Shown here: positions 22,882 to 31,398 of the stretch, in pieces | Numbering within the stretch: the first letter of the stretch is position 1 | Layout: each line of letters opens with the position of its first letter | Assembly: GCA_038200385.1 (NCBI GenBank) | Contig: JBBPYA010000217.1 | Coordinates: forward strand, 1-40,281 | Origin: JBBPYA01 sp038200385 | GTDB taxonomy: Bacteria; Actinomycetota; Actinomycetes; Mycobacteriales; Geodermatophilaceae | DNA length: 40,281 nucleotides | Direction: 5' to 3' | Position numbers and translations under genes: made by a program | The notes under the pieces: model-generated | Database searches by the model: none | What the model was told of the DNA's origin: nothing | What the model saw: the letters and a program-made list of their open reading frames with translations, nothing else

Positions 22882-24693
22882 GTGAGCGGCGATCAGGACC
22901 GGACCGATCACTGGGGGGTCGACGAGTCCTACCTGGACAGCGAGGACCGTCCGCAGCGGATCCCAGAGGAGGTCCGGGCCCGGCTGCGCGAGCTCGTCGG
23001 GCCGGCCCCCGAGGATCAGGAGCAGGTGGTCCCGCTCGTGGTCCGGGTCGGTGACCGGACCGCGGTGGGGCGCGGCGATGTCGAGCTGGAGGACGGCTCG
23101 TCGCGGCCGGTGGACGGCGCGCTGCCGCCCGAGCTGCCGATGGGCTACCACGACTGGCGGCCCGAGTCCGGCCCGCCGAGGCCGCTGATCGTCTCGCCGG
23201 GACGGTGCCACCTGCCGGCCGGGCTGCGGGCCTGGGGTTGGGCGGTGCAGCTGTACGCCGCGCGGTCCCGCAGCAGCTGGGGGATCGGCGACCTGGCCGA
23301 CCTGCGGTGGCTGCGGGATTGGGCCGCCGACCAGGGCGCGGGCTTCCTGATGGTCAACCCGCTGCACGCCGCCGCGCCCTCGGGTCCCCAGGAACCCAGC
23401 CCCTACTCGCCCACCAGCCGCCGATTCGGCAGCCCGCTGTACCTGCGGCCGGAACTGCTGCCCGGCTTCGCCGCGGCGGGGGTCGACGTACCCAGGGGGC
23501 TCAACGACCGGCGCGAGATCGACCGGGACGCGGTCTGGCGGCACAAGCGGCCTGCGCTTCGGGCGGTGTTCGACCTCGACCGCGGCGGCCCGGACTTCGC
23601 CGATTGGCAGGCCGGGCAGGGACCGGCGTTGCGTGACTTCGCCGTCTGGTGCGCCCTGGCCGAGCAGCACGGCCCCGGCTGGCGGGCCTGGCCGACGGCG
23701 TACCAGCGCCCGGACAGCGCCGCGGTCCGGGAGTACACCGCCGGCCATCGCGACGAGGTGGCGTTCCACGCCTGGCTGCAGTGGGCGCTGGCCGGGCAGT
23801 TGCGGGACGCCACCGCCGGACTGACGGTGATCCAGGACCTTCCGATCGGGTTCGACCCGGACGGGGCGGACGCCTGGTGCTGGCAGGACCTGCTCGCCGA
23901 CGAGGTCAGCGTGGGTGCCCCGCCGGATGCGCTGAACGGGACCGGGCAGGACTGGGGCCTTCCGCCGTTCGTGCCGTGGCGGCTGCGCCGCGCCGGATAC
24001 CGGCCGTTCATCGAGTCCATCAGGGCTTCGATCGCCGGCGCTGGCGGGCTGCGCGTCGACCACGTGATGGGGCTGTTCCGGCTGTGGTGGATCCCGGCCG
24101 GCGACGGCCCCACCGCCGGCGGCTACGTGCGCTATCCGGCCTCGGACCTGCTCGACATCGTGGCGCTGGAGAGCCGGCGGGCCGGCGCCCTCGTCGTCGG
24201 CGAGGACCTGGGGGTGGTCGAGGCCGGCGTCCGCGAAGAGCTGGCGCGGCGGGCCATGCTCGGCTACCGGGTGCTGTGGTTCGCCGAGGACGAGCCGGCG
24301 GACTGGCCGGCGCTGTCGATGGCCGCGGTCACCACCCACGACCTGCCGACGGTGGCCGGGCTGTGGTCCGGCGCGGACCGGGTCGAGCAGCAGCGCTACG
24401 GCGTGGATCCCGGAGCCGAGGCGGTCGAGTCGATGCGCGCCCGGGTGGGGCCGTTGCCGCCGGAGACGACGCCGGCCGAGGCCACGGCGGCGGCGTACCG
24501 GCGGTTGGCCGAAGCCCCGTCGACGCTGCTCGTAGCGTCGCTGGAGGACGCCGTCACCGAGACCGAGCGGCCGAACCTGCCCGGCGTCGCCGACCGCCCG
24601 AACTGGTGCCTGGCCCTGCCGGTCCTGATCGAGGACCTGCATGGCGCACCCGGGGCCGCCATGATCGCCGGCCTGCTGGGTCAGCAGCCCTGA
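22882..24693 (+). CDS. malQ: 4-alpha-glucanotransferase (amylomaltase)
   Basis: GH77 enzyme that moves alpha-1,4-glucan segments between maltooligosaccharides. Catalytic residues are in place: Asp393 in GLRVDHVMG (nucleophile), Glu441 in VVGEDLG (acid/base) and Asp487 in TTHDLPT. YSPTSRRFGSPLYL and RSSWGIGDLADL are substrate-site blocks. At 603 residues it is longer than the minimal thermophile form and shorter than many actinobacterial MalQ proteins with extra N-terminal domains. The first 100 residues look like a small extra beta-domain. It stands alone, with no other glycogen or maltose gene in view. Start GTG 22882 is set by the TACCGT box. Confidence 0.93.
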   Translation: MSGDQDRTDHWGVDESYLDSEDRPQRIPEEVRARLRELVGPAPEDQEQVVPLVVRVGDRTAVGRGDVELEDGSSRPVDGALPPELPMGYHDWRPESGPPRPLIVSPGRCHLPAGLRAWGWAVQLYAARSRSSWGIGDLADLRWLRDWAADQGAGFLMVNPLHAAAPSGPQEPSPYSPTSRRFGSPLYLRPELLPGFAAAGVDVPRGLNDRREIDRDAVWRHKRPALRAVFDLDRGGPDFADWQAGQGPALRDFAVWCALAEQHGPGWRAWPTAYQRPDSAAVREYTAGHRDEVAFHAWLQWALAGQLRDATAGLTVIQDLPIGFDPDGADAWCWQDLLADEVSVGAPPDALNGTGQDWGLPPFVPWRLRRAGYRPFIESIRASIAGAGGLRVDHVMGLFRLWWIPAGDGPTAGGYVRYPASDLLDIVALESRRAGALVVGEDLGVVEAGVREELARRAMLGYRVLWFAEDEPADWPALSMAAVTTHDLPTVAGLWSGADRVEQQRYGVDPGAEAVESMRARVGPLPPETTPAEATAAAYRRLAEAPSTLLVASLEDAVTETERPNLPGVADRPNWCLALPVLIEDLHGAPGAAMIAGLLGQQP

Positions 24694-24708
24694 GCGGTCC
24701 GGCTCAGG
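24689..24708. terminator. Hairpin between convergent malQ and dinB-like gene
   Basis: CCTGAGC (24689-24695) pairs with GCTCAGG (24702-24708) around a 6-nt loop. The left arm contains the glucanotransferase stop codon. An alternative stem, CGGTCCG (24695-24701) with CGGACCG (24719-24725), overlaps it. Such paired GC stems between gene ends without a U-run are usual for actinobacterial bidirectional terminators. Confidence 0.5.
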
Positions 24709-24730
24709 AGCGGGCGTTCGGACCGGGACG

Positions 24731-25855
24731 TCAGGCGCGGGACGACCCCGCCTTCCGCGCCGGCGGGCCACCCGGGTCAGGTGGGCCGTACTCGACGCGC
24801 ACCCCCAGCAACCGCACCGGCCGGCCCGGCTCGAAGCGCTCCAGCAGCTGGACGGCCGCCCGCTGCACCGCCTCCACGGCCGTGGTCGGCTCCGGCAGCG
24901 TCCGGATCCTGGTCGCGGTGAAGAACGATGCAGTCCGCAGCTTGACCGCCACCCGCACGATCGTCCGACCCGGGGCGAGTGAGGTCGCGGACTCGGCCAC
25001 GACGGCGTGCACGAGCGAGACGATCTCGCGCTCGACCTCCTCGGGGGTCACCAGGTCGGTCGTGAACGTCCGCTCCTGGCTGCGCCCGCGCCGTACCCAC
25101 TCCTCGTCGCTGACCGCGGAGGCCTCGCCCCCCAGGGCCAGCCGCCGGTAGTACGGCCCCATCCGCGGACCGAAGCGGGCGCCGAGCACCGCCTCGTCGG
25201 CGGCGGCCAGGTCGGCGACGGTGTGCAGCGCGAGCTCGGCGAGGTTCGCCGTCATCCGGGGCCCGATCCCCCACAGCGCCGAGACCGGGCGGGGGCCCAT
25301 GACCGGCATCCAGGTGGCCTCGGTGAGCTGGTAGACCCCCAGCGGCGGGGCGAAGCCGTCGTCGGTCCGGGCCGGCTTGGCAAAACCGGTGGCCAGCTTG
25401 GCCCGCTGCAACGTGTCACCGATCCCGACGCAGCAGGCCAGTCCGGTCCGGTCGGTGACCGTGCCGCGGATGTCCGCGGCGAGGGACACCGGATCGTCGC
25501 CGGTGTAGCCGAGGAAGGCCTCGTCCCAGCCGAGCACCTGGACCACGACTTGGAACGACCGCAGCACGTCCATCACCTCGGCGGACGCCGCGTCGTAGGC
25601 TGGATGGTCGCTGGCCAGGAACACCGCGTCGGGGCAGCGCCGCGCCGCAACGGACAGCGGCATCCCGGAGCGCACCCCGAAGACCCTCGCCTCGTACGAC
25701 GCGGTGGCGACGACCTGGCGTCGTCGGGTGGGGTCGCCGTCGCCGCCCACGACGACCGGTCGGCCCCGCAGCTCCGGTCGGCGCCGGACCTCCACGGCCG
25801 CGATGAACTGGTCGAGGTCGACGTGCAGCACCCAGTCCCCGCGCCGGCCGATCAT
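24731..25855 (-). CDS. Y-family DNA polymerase (DinB / Pol IV-like)
   Basis: Low-fidelity translesion polymerase. Asp13 in VDLDQFIA and Asp111-Glu112 in GWDEAFLG are the metal-binding residues. The helix-hairpin-helix region contains LWGIGPRMTANLAELAL, and the little-finger domain has RSQERTFTTDLVTPEEVE and VRVAVKLRTASFFT. GWDEAFLG replaces the more usual SVDEAYLD, so it belongs to one of the divergent actinobacterial DinB groups. No clear C-terminal beta-clamp motif (QLxLF-like) is visible in its 374 residues, which end in a Pro/Arg-rich tail. ATG 25855 has a GAGG ribosome site. Single gene, convergent with the glucanotransferase. No LexA box was found upstream. Confidence 0.9.
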   Translation of the reverse strand: MIGRRGDWVLHVDLDQFIAAVEVRRRPELRGRPVVVGGDGDPTRRRQVVATASYEARVFGVRSGMPLSVAARRCPDAVFLASDHPAYDAASAEVMDVLRSFQVVVQVLGWDEAFLGYTGDDPVSLAADIRGTVTDRTGLACCVGIGDTLQRAKLATGFAKPARTDDGFAPPLGVYQLTEATWMPVMGPRPVSALWGIGPRMTANLAELALHTVADLAAADEAVLGARFGPRMGPYYRRLALGGEASAVSDEEWVRRGRSQERTFTTDLVTPEEVEREIVSLVHAVVAESATSLAPGRTIVRVAVKLRTASFFTATRIRTLPEPTTAVEAVQRAAVQLLERFEPGRPVRLLGVRVEYGPPDPGGPPARKAGSSRA

Positions 25856-26008
25856 CGCCTCGCGGCTAGCGCGCGGACCGGCGGGCGGTTGGCCCGCAGG
25901 TCAGCCCTCCGGCCAGATCGGGCGTGCCCGGGCGGCCGCGTCAAGCTGCACGGGCACGTCCTCGTCGTCGGGCGGTGACGGTGGCTCCGGCAAGAAGTCC
26001 ATACCGAA

Positions 26009-26038
26009 TCCCTTCAGCAGCGGAGTCCCTTCAGCAGC
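26009..26038. repeat. 13-bp direct repeat
   Basis: TCCCTTCAGCAGC occurs at 26009-26021 and again at 26026-26038, separated by 4 nt. It lies in the decayed stretch, inside the read-through frame. It is probably a small duplication; no transposon ends flank it. Confidence 0.7.
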
Positions 26039-26089
26039 AACGCGCCCCAGCATGATGACCGGTCTGTCCCGGCCGGACCAGGCGCTGAC

Positions 26090-26127
26090 GTGACCAGTTG
26101 CCGAGGCCGGTGCCGGCAACTGGTCAC
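26090..26127. repeat. 14-bp perfect inverted repeat
   Basis: GTGACCAGTTGCCG (26090-26103) pairs perfectly with CGGCAACTGGTCAC (26114-26127) around a 10-nt loop. The core TGACCAGT recurs at 26164-26171. There is no U-run on either side. It could be a terminator for the broken regulator, an operator, or the remnant of a mobile-element end. Confidence 0.75.
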
Positions 26128-26154
26128 AACGGCCATGTTGCAAGTACCGGGACG

Positions 26155-26848
26155 GGTCGCAACTGACCAGTACCCCGCCCAGGTGTCCGGGCTCAGGTGG
26201 CTCGGCCGCGGCGTACGCCGCGGGAGTACGACCGGTGGCGGCCCGGAAGTCGCGGACCAGATGCGCCTGGTCGGCGTACCGGAGGTCGGCGGCGACCTGC
26301 GCCCAGCCGGGCGACCTCGGCGACCACGCGCGCCGCGGCGATCCGGGTGGGGAGTAGGGCCGAGCCGAGGGCGGCCGCGAGGACATCGACGCGGGCCCGG
26401 TCGTCGGCCGCCTGGACCGCCTGCCGCACCAGGCCGGGCTCATCGAGTTCGAGCACCTCGCCGAGCGCGAGTACCCGGTCGGTCAGCGCCGCCACCGACC
26501 CCTGGACGAACGCGCCGAGTCCACCAGGTGTCGTCATGGCGGCGACGGCCCAGCCCCGGCCGGCCATCGTGCGGCTGATCAGCTAGGTGGCCACGCCGGA
26601 CACCCGGGCCTCCGGTTCACTGCCGCCGGCAGTGGCCTCCGGGTGGCTGACGCTGATGTTCGCCGCGGGATGGGTGAGGACCTCCTGGCGGTGCACGACC
26701 CGTCCCACTGCACCGTCCAGAACCGGTCGACCAGGCCGTCGAGGGCGGCCCCGGGCGGATACCGGTTCAGGGTGATCCGCCGGCGCAGCGGCCAGGGATC
26801 CAGGATCCCGCGACTGTCCCGCTCGACCGGCAGCGGCTGCCCCGTCAT
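26155..26848 (-). pseudogene. Broken AraC-family transcriptional regulator
   Basis: Pieces of one AraC-type regulator lie in order but in different frames. From ATG 26848 the reading RGILDPWPLRRRITLNRY through DRFWTVQWD is the usual N-terminus. It then continues in another frame (VVHRQEVLTHPAANISVSHPEA), with a frameshift near 26706-26715. That frame meets an in-frame TAG at 26583-26585, after VSGVAT. Past the stop the same frame continues SRTMAGRGWAVAAMTTPGG and runs to VVAEVAR. A second frameshift near 26310 moves to the frame encoding the HTH end, WAQVAADLRYADQAHLVRDF and TGRTPAAY. With three lesions it is almost certainly dead. It may once have controlled a neighbour. Confidence 0.85.
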
Positions 26849-26926
26849 GGTCGAAGGCTAGCCAGCGCCGCGAGCTGGCGTGGATGTTCAAGCCCGTCGC
26901 CGACCGGTCGTCCTAGCCCTTTTCCC

Positions 26927-27425
26927 ATGCCTGCTGACCAGACCGGTACCCCGTCGGCCACGACCACCGCGGACCGCCTCGGGTGGCTGACGACGTTCGC
27001 TGCCGGCTGCGCCGACCCGGACGGCACGGCACCATGGTCGACCCTGGACGACTACAGCGCCCCCGCGGACGGTGTGGGAACGGTGCGTACGGCGGGCGAC
27101 CAGTTGGTCGGCGCGATCAAGAACGGCGCCGCCGACCGACCGCTCCAGCTGGGCGGGAACGCCATGCCCGGGGGGCTGGCGCTGGAGATGGTCCCGTGGG
27201 AGTACGTCGTACCCGGCTGGGATCTCGCCGTGGCCACCGGCCAGGACTGGGATCCGCCGGCCGAGGCGGCAGCGCAGGCGCTGGCGTTCGCCCCGGGCAT
27301 GCTCACCGAGGACTACCGGGGCCCGGGCAAGTCCCTTTGGACCGCGCGTCCAGGTCCCCGGCGACGCTCCCCCTCTGCAGCAGCTGCTCGGGCTGTCCGG
27401 ACGGGACCCGCACTGGACCGCGTGA
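26927..27425 (+). pseudogene. Frameshifted TIGR03086-like (mycothiol-maleylpyruvate-isomerase type) remnant
   Basis: ATG 26927 opens a frame whose middle part fits the TIGR03086 family: ALEMVPWEYVVPGWDLAVATGQDWDPP. Near 27335 a CCC run appears to carry one extra base. The family C-terminus then continues in the next frame as FGPRVQVPGDAPPLQQLLG and RDPHWTA with a stop at 27425. The metal-binding N-terminal helices of the family (with the WDLRAL-type block) are missing, so the copy is both shortened and frameshifted. Without the shift the frame runs on to 27523 in unrelated sequence. Could also be a sequencing error; reads would decide. Confidence 0.65.
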
Positions 27426-27444
27426 GCCGACCCCGGCGCAGCGG

Positions 27445-28371
27445 TCAGGGCCGGGTGCGGACGGTGCGCGGCTGCCCGTGCGGGAAGCCGGTCGCGGCCG
27501 GCGCGGCCAGCTCGGCGGCGTAACGGCGCAGCAGGTCGAGGTTGCGGTCGGCCAGGTGGTCGAAGACCTGCGGGACGCTCGAGCCGGGGGTCAGGGAACC
27601 CATCGCGGTGCCGGGGTCCAGCCGGGCGCTGATCCAGCCCTCGTGGGTGGCCGCCCGGGCGAGCACCTCGGCGATCGGCGAGACGATCAGGGAGTTACCG
27701 AAGTAGAGGACGCCGGCCGGGTCGATCCCTACCGCGTTCGCGCCGACGACGTACACGTGGTTGTCGTAGGCGCGGGCCCGGCAGGTCAGCTCCCAGATGT
27801 CCGCCGAGCGCAGCAGGGCCGAGGGGCGCACGATCAGCTCGGCACCCAGCACCGCCTCCACCCGGCTCAGTTCCGGGAAGTCGCCGTCGAAGCAGATGAT
27901 CGTGCCGATCCGGCCGAGTCCGGTGTCCGCGACCGCGACCTCGTCACCCGGCGTCACCCAGCCGCCGCGGCTGCGCAGCTCGGTGCAGAACGGGTGGGTC
28001 TTGCGGTAGACGCTGAGGACCGCCCCGTCCGGGCCGAGCAGCGCCGCGGAGTTGAAGACGACCCCGCGCTCGGGACCCCGCTCGTACGTCGGCCAGACCA
28101 CGTGTACCCCGAGCCGCGCCGCAGCCTCCTGGGCGGGATCCAGCACGGCGCCGGGCAGCTCGGAGACCAGGTCCCACAGCTGCTCCGGCCCGCAACCGGG
28201 GGTGAAGCCCGTGGTCACCGTCTCCGGCAGCACGACCAGCTCCGCGCCGGTGGCGTCCACGCAGCGCTCGACGTACTCGATCGCCTTGGCGCAGTTTGCC
28301 TTGACCGACTCCGCGGTCAGCGGACCCGGAGTCGGCGCGAGCTGGACGGCGGCGGCGGTGAATGCGCGCAT
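27445..28371 (-). CDS. Nitrilase-superfamily carbon-nitrogen hydrolase
   Basis: Hydrolyses a non-peptide C-N bond through the Glu-Lys-Cys triad: Glu50 in VVLPET, Lys124 in YRKTHPF and Cys160 in IICFDGDFPE. The 308 residues are typical of amidase and carbamoylase branches (omega-amidase, beta-ureidopropionase relatives), longer than Nit-type and without a membrane domain. ATG 28371 has a GGGAGG ribosome site lying in the end of the upstream gene, whose stop is 4 nt away. It is the last gene of the permease-coxMSLG transcript, so its substrate is probably an intermediate of that pathway. Malonamate and ureidomalonate are candidates. Family membership is certain, substrate is inference. Confidence 0.92.
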   Translation of the reverse strand: MRAFTAAAVQLAPTPGPLTAESVKANCAKAIEYVERCVDATGAELVVLPETVTTGFTPGCGPEQLWDLVSELPGAVLDPAQEAAARLGVHVVWPTYERGPERGVVFNSAALLGPDGAVLSVYRKTHPFCTELRSRGGWVTPGDEVAVADTGLGRIGTIICFDGDFPELSRVEAVLGAELIVRPSALLRSADIWELTCRARAYDNHVYVVGANAVGIDPAGVLYFGNSLIVSPIAEVLARAATHEGWISARLDPGTAMGSLTPGSSVPQVFDHLADRNLDLLRRYAAELAAPAATGFPHGQPRTVRTRP

Positions 28372-28375
28372 CGGA

Positions 28376-29008
28376 CTACCTCCCTCGACCGAGTCTGGAC
28401 CCCACCACGACGCCGACCAAGGCGATCGCGGCACCGGCGACACCGGCGACGAGGAACGGCCGTACGTCGACCGGGATGTTCCGGTCCCCCCAAGGCCGGT
28501 CGTTCCCGCGCTGCAGCACGGCGTGATCGCCGAACTCGGCGGCCCGCTCCGGCTGGCCGGCGCCGACCGTCGCGGGCTGCAGCTCGCGGTCGACGTTGGA
28601 GAAGAACTGCCCGGCCATCTTCTTGGCCACCCCGGCCAGCACCCGCTGCCCCACGCCGGCGATCACACCCCCGATGACAGCGTCGGCCTCGTAGCTCACG
28701 GCCGTGCCGTCCCCTTCGGCGGCGAGTCGGACAAGACAGTCGGCGCTGACCGTGCCCGGGCCACCGGAGCCGGAGGCGTGCAGGACGTACGACGTCGGCT
28801 CCACCCGGTCGCTGATCCGGACCCGTCCCAGGTAGGTGCCCTTGATCGAGGCCACCCCCGCCGAGACCGTCATCCGGTACTCCTCCGGGCCGGTCTCGGC
28901 CAGCTGCTCGCAGCCGGGGATGGTCCGGGCCAGGACGTCCGGGTCGTTGAGGGCGGCCCACACCCGGTCGGGGGGCGCGGACAGCTGGGCGGTGCCGGAC
29001 AGCTTCAT
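28376..29008 (-). CDS. CoxG-like SRPBCC protein with C-terminal membrane anchor
   Basis: CoxG proteins sit with molybdenum hydroxylases and help recruit the enzyme to the membrane. The 210 residues begin MKLSGTAQLSAPPDRVWAALNDPDVLARTIPGCE, the family signature. A beta-rich START-like domain runs to about 150 (KGTYLGRVRISD, YEADAVIGGVIAGVGQRVL). A linker is followed by a hydrophobic segment (about 185-203, VAGVAGAAIALVGVVVG) and basic residues. The ATG overlaps the large-subunit stop as ATGA. The anchor suggests that the hydroxylase passes electrons to the respiratory chain and not to NAD. Confidence 0.9.
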   Translation of the reverse strand: MKLSGTAQLSAPPDRVWAALNDPDVLARTIPGCEQLAETGPEEYRMTVSAGVASIKGTYLGRVRISDRVEPTSYVLHASGSGGPGTVSADCLVRLAAEGDGTAVSYEADAVIGGVIAGVGQRVLAGVAKKMAGQFFSNVDRELQPATVGAGQPERAAEFGDHAVLQRGNDRPWGDRNIPVDVRPFLVAGVAGAAIALVGVVVGSRLGRGR

Positions 29009-31398
29009 GCAGATCCGCTCCGGGTTCGCTCGGGGTCGGTGGCGAGCAGTTCGAACAGGTCGCTGGGCGAGACCGGCATCGCCGCGATCCGCACGCCCAG
29101 CGCGTCCTCGATAGCCGAGGCCAGGCAGGCCGAGCCCGGGATGACCCCGGCCTCCCCGGCCCCCTTGATGCCCAGCGGGTTCAGGGGCGACGGGGTCTGC
29201 AGGTGCGCGGTCTCGATGTGCGGGACCTCCGTGGCGTAGGGCATCAGGAAGTCCATGAACGAGGCGTTGAGCAACTGCCCGTGCTCGTCGTAGTGCATCA
29301 CCTCGTACAGCGCCCCGCCGACGCCCTGCGCGACCCCGCCGTGGATCTGGCCCTCGACGATCATCGGGTTGATCAGGGTGCCGCAGTCGTGCACGACGGC
29401 GTACCGCAGGATCCGCACCTCGAAGGTCTCCCGGTCGACCTCGACGACGGCGGCGTGCATGCCCGAGGCGAACGTGGAGCGGATCGGCGAGTAGTAGTCC
29501 CGGCTCTCCAGCCCCGGCGCGTCGCCGTCGTCCACCGGCGGCCGGGATGGGTCACTTCGCGGCGCGAATTGGGTGGCCGCCCGGGCCGCGTCGTCGAAGG
29601 CGTAGCGCAGCGGGTTGGACAGCACCGCCACGGTGGCCAGCGCGATCGCCGACGACGGGTCTCCGCGCACCTGCACCGTCCCGTCGACGATGTCCAGATC
29701 CTCGGGGCTGCACTCCAACGCCTCCGCGGCGATCCGCAGCGCCTTGGCGCGGACGTTGCGGGCGGCCAGCGCCACCGCGTTGCCGCTCATCACCGCGGCC
29801 CGGGAGGCGAACGTCCCTACGGCGTACCCGAACCGTCGGGTGTCGCCGGTGGTCACCACGACGTCGTCGAGGAGGACCCCGAGCTCCTGCGCGACGATCT
29901 GGGCGAACGCCGTCTCGTGTCCCTGGCCCTGGCTGGTCAACCCGGTGGACACCAGCACCCGCCCGGAGTTCTCGACCTGGACGTGGCCGCCCTCGTACGG
30001 GCCGACGCCGGTCCCCTCGACGTAGCAGGCGATCCCGATGCCGACCGTGCGGCCCTCGGCCGCCGCCGCCGCGCGGACGGACTCGAATCCGTCCCAGTCC
30101 ACGAGTTCGCGCAGCAGCCGGAGGCACTCCGGGTAGTCGCCGGAGTCGTAGATCAGTGGACGACCGTCCTGGAACGTCAGCCCGTGGTCGTAGGGGAACT
30201 CCTCCGGCCGGATCAGGTTGCGCTCGCGGACCTCCGTCCGGTCCAGGCCCAGCGCGTCGGAGATCCGGTCCATGGTGCGTTCCATCGCGAAGCAGCCCTG
30301 CGGCCGCCCGGCCCCGCGGTACGGCGTCACGATCACGGTGTTGGTGTAGACGCTGTCCACCGTGCAGCGGTAGGCCCGCGGCTTGTACGGCCCGAGCAAC
30401 TGGGTGGACGTGATGATCGGCACGATGATCCCGTACGGCGTGTAGGCCCCGTGGTCGTGCCAGATCCGCACGTCCAGGGCGAGCAGCCGGCCGTCGTCGT
30501 CGTACCCGGCGGTGATCTCCTGCAGCTGACCCCGCTCGTGCGCGGAGGAGATGAAGTGCTCCCGTCGGTCCTCGACCCACTTCACCGGGCGGCCGAGCAG
30601 CCGGGCCGCCCAGGGCACGAGCAGCTCCTCGGGCCAGGGATGCACGATCTTGACGCCGAACCCGCCGCCGACGTCCGGGGCGACGACCTCGACCTTGCCC
30701 GGGGACAACTCAAGCTTGGTCGCGATCGCGGCCCGCACCGACGTCGAGGTCTGCGTCGAGCTGTACACCCGCAGCGACCGGTCCTCGGCGTCCCAGCGGG
30801 CGTACACCCCGCGGCCCTCCATGGGCATCGACGCGCTGCGCTCGATCGTCTGGCTGAAGCTGAGCCGGTGCGGCGCGCGCTCCAGTTCCGCCACCACGTC
30901 GGCATTCTCCTGGACCAGCCGGGCACCGACGTTGTCCGGCACGTCCTGGTGTACGAGATGCGTCGCGCGCCGCGCGGCGTCGATGCCGACGACGACCGGC
31001 AGCGGCTCGTAGTCGACGTCGATCAGGGCGGCGGCGTCCTCGGCGACGTAGCGGTCCGTGGCGACGACCATGGCGATCGGTTCGCCGACGTGCCGAACGA
31101 TCCCGTTGGCCAGCGGGTAGCCGGTGCGTCCGGCCACGAGGGCGGGGTGCGGGATCAGCAGCGGCAGCGGGTCGGCCAGCGGGCCGGACAGGTCTTCGTA
31201 GGTGTAGATGCCCAGCAGCCCGTCGACGTCCAGGGCCGCGGTGACGTCGACGTCCCGGACCCGGGCGTGCGCGTGCGGGCTGCGCACGAACGCCACGGCC
31301 GCGGCGTCGTTGCCGAGGTCGTCCAGGTAGCGGCCGCGCCCGGTGGTCAGCCGGGCGTCCTCACGGCGGTGGACCGGCTCGCCGAAGATCTGCGTCAT
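29005..31398 (-). CDS. Molybdenum hydroxylase large subunit (XDH/CoxL family, not CO dehydrogenase)
   Basis: Molybdopterin-cytosine-dinucleotide subunit that hydroxylates a carbon next to ring nitrogen, or oxidises an aldehyde. The 797 residues start TQIFGEPVHRREDARLTTGRG. GGGFGVK is the first cofactor loop, PYRGAGRPQ at 359-367 is the active-site loop, and Glu749 in KGAGEAG is the catalytic base. True form I CO dehydrogenases have AYxCSFR at the loop; this one has RGAGR and no cysteine, so it is a CoxL-like enzyme of unknown substrate. The pyrimidine permease in the same operon points to uracil or thymine. The start overlaps the small-subunit stop (ATGA). Confidence 0.93.
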   Translation of the reverse strand: MTQIFGEPVHRREDARLTTGRGRYLDDLGNDAAAVAFVRSPHAHARVRDVDVTAALDVDGLLGIYTYEDLSGPLADPLPLLIPHPALVAGRTGYPLANGIVRHVGEPIAMVVATDRYVAEDAAALIDVDYEPLPVVVGIDAARRATHLVHQDVPDNVGARLVQENADVVAELERAPHRLSFSQTIERSASMPMEGRGVYARWDAEDRSLRVYSSTQTSTSVRAAIATKLELSPGKVEVVAPDVGGGFGVKIVHPWPEELLVPWAARLLGRPVKWVEDRREHFISSAHERGQLQEITAGYDDDGRLLALDVRIWHDHGAYTPYGIIVPIITSTQLLGPYKPRAYRCTVDSVYTNTVIVTPYRGAGRPQGCFAMERTMDRISDALGLDRTEVRERNLIRPEEFPYDHGLTFQDGRPLIYDSGDYPECLRLLRELVDWDGFESVRAAAAAEGRTVGIGIACYVEGTGVGPYEGGHVQVENSGRVLVSTGLTSQGQGHETAFAQIVAQELGVLLDDVVVTTGDTRRFGYAVGTFASRAAVMSGNAVALAARNVRAKALRIAAEALECSPEDLDIVDGTVQVRGDPSSAIALATVAVLSNPLRYAFDDAARAATQFAPRSDPSRPPVDDGDAPGLESRDYYSPIRSTFASGMHAAVVEVDRETFEVRILRYAVVHDCGTLINPMIVEGQIHGGVAQGVGGALYEVMHYDEHGQLLNASFMDFLMPYATEVPHIETAHLQTPSPLNPLGIKGAGEAGVIPGSACLASAIEDALGVRIAAMPVSPSDLFELLATDPERTRSGSA

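Larger units (their letters stand above)
25868..26154. other. Gap between the polymerase gene and the broken regulator
   Basis: A minus-strand frame continues from the broken regulator through this gap to a stop at 25901. Its sequence (Pro-rich, acidic stretch PPSPPDDEDVP) matches nothing I know and is probably read-through after the original stop was lost. The gap also contains a direct repeat (26009-26038) and a strong inverted repeat (26090-26127), listed separately. Confidence 0.5.

Noticed and set aside
26090..26127. Insertion sequence end
   Set aside because: No transposase or second matching end was found in the window; kept only as an unexplained inverted repeat.
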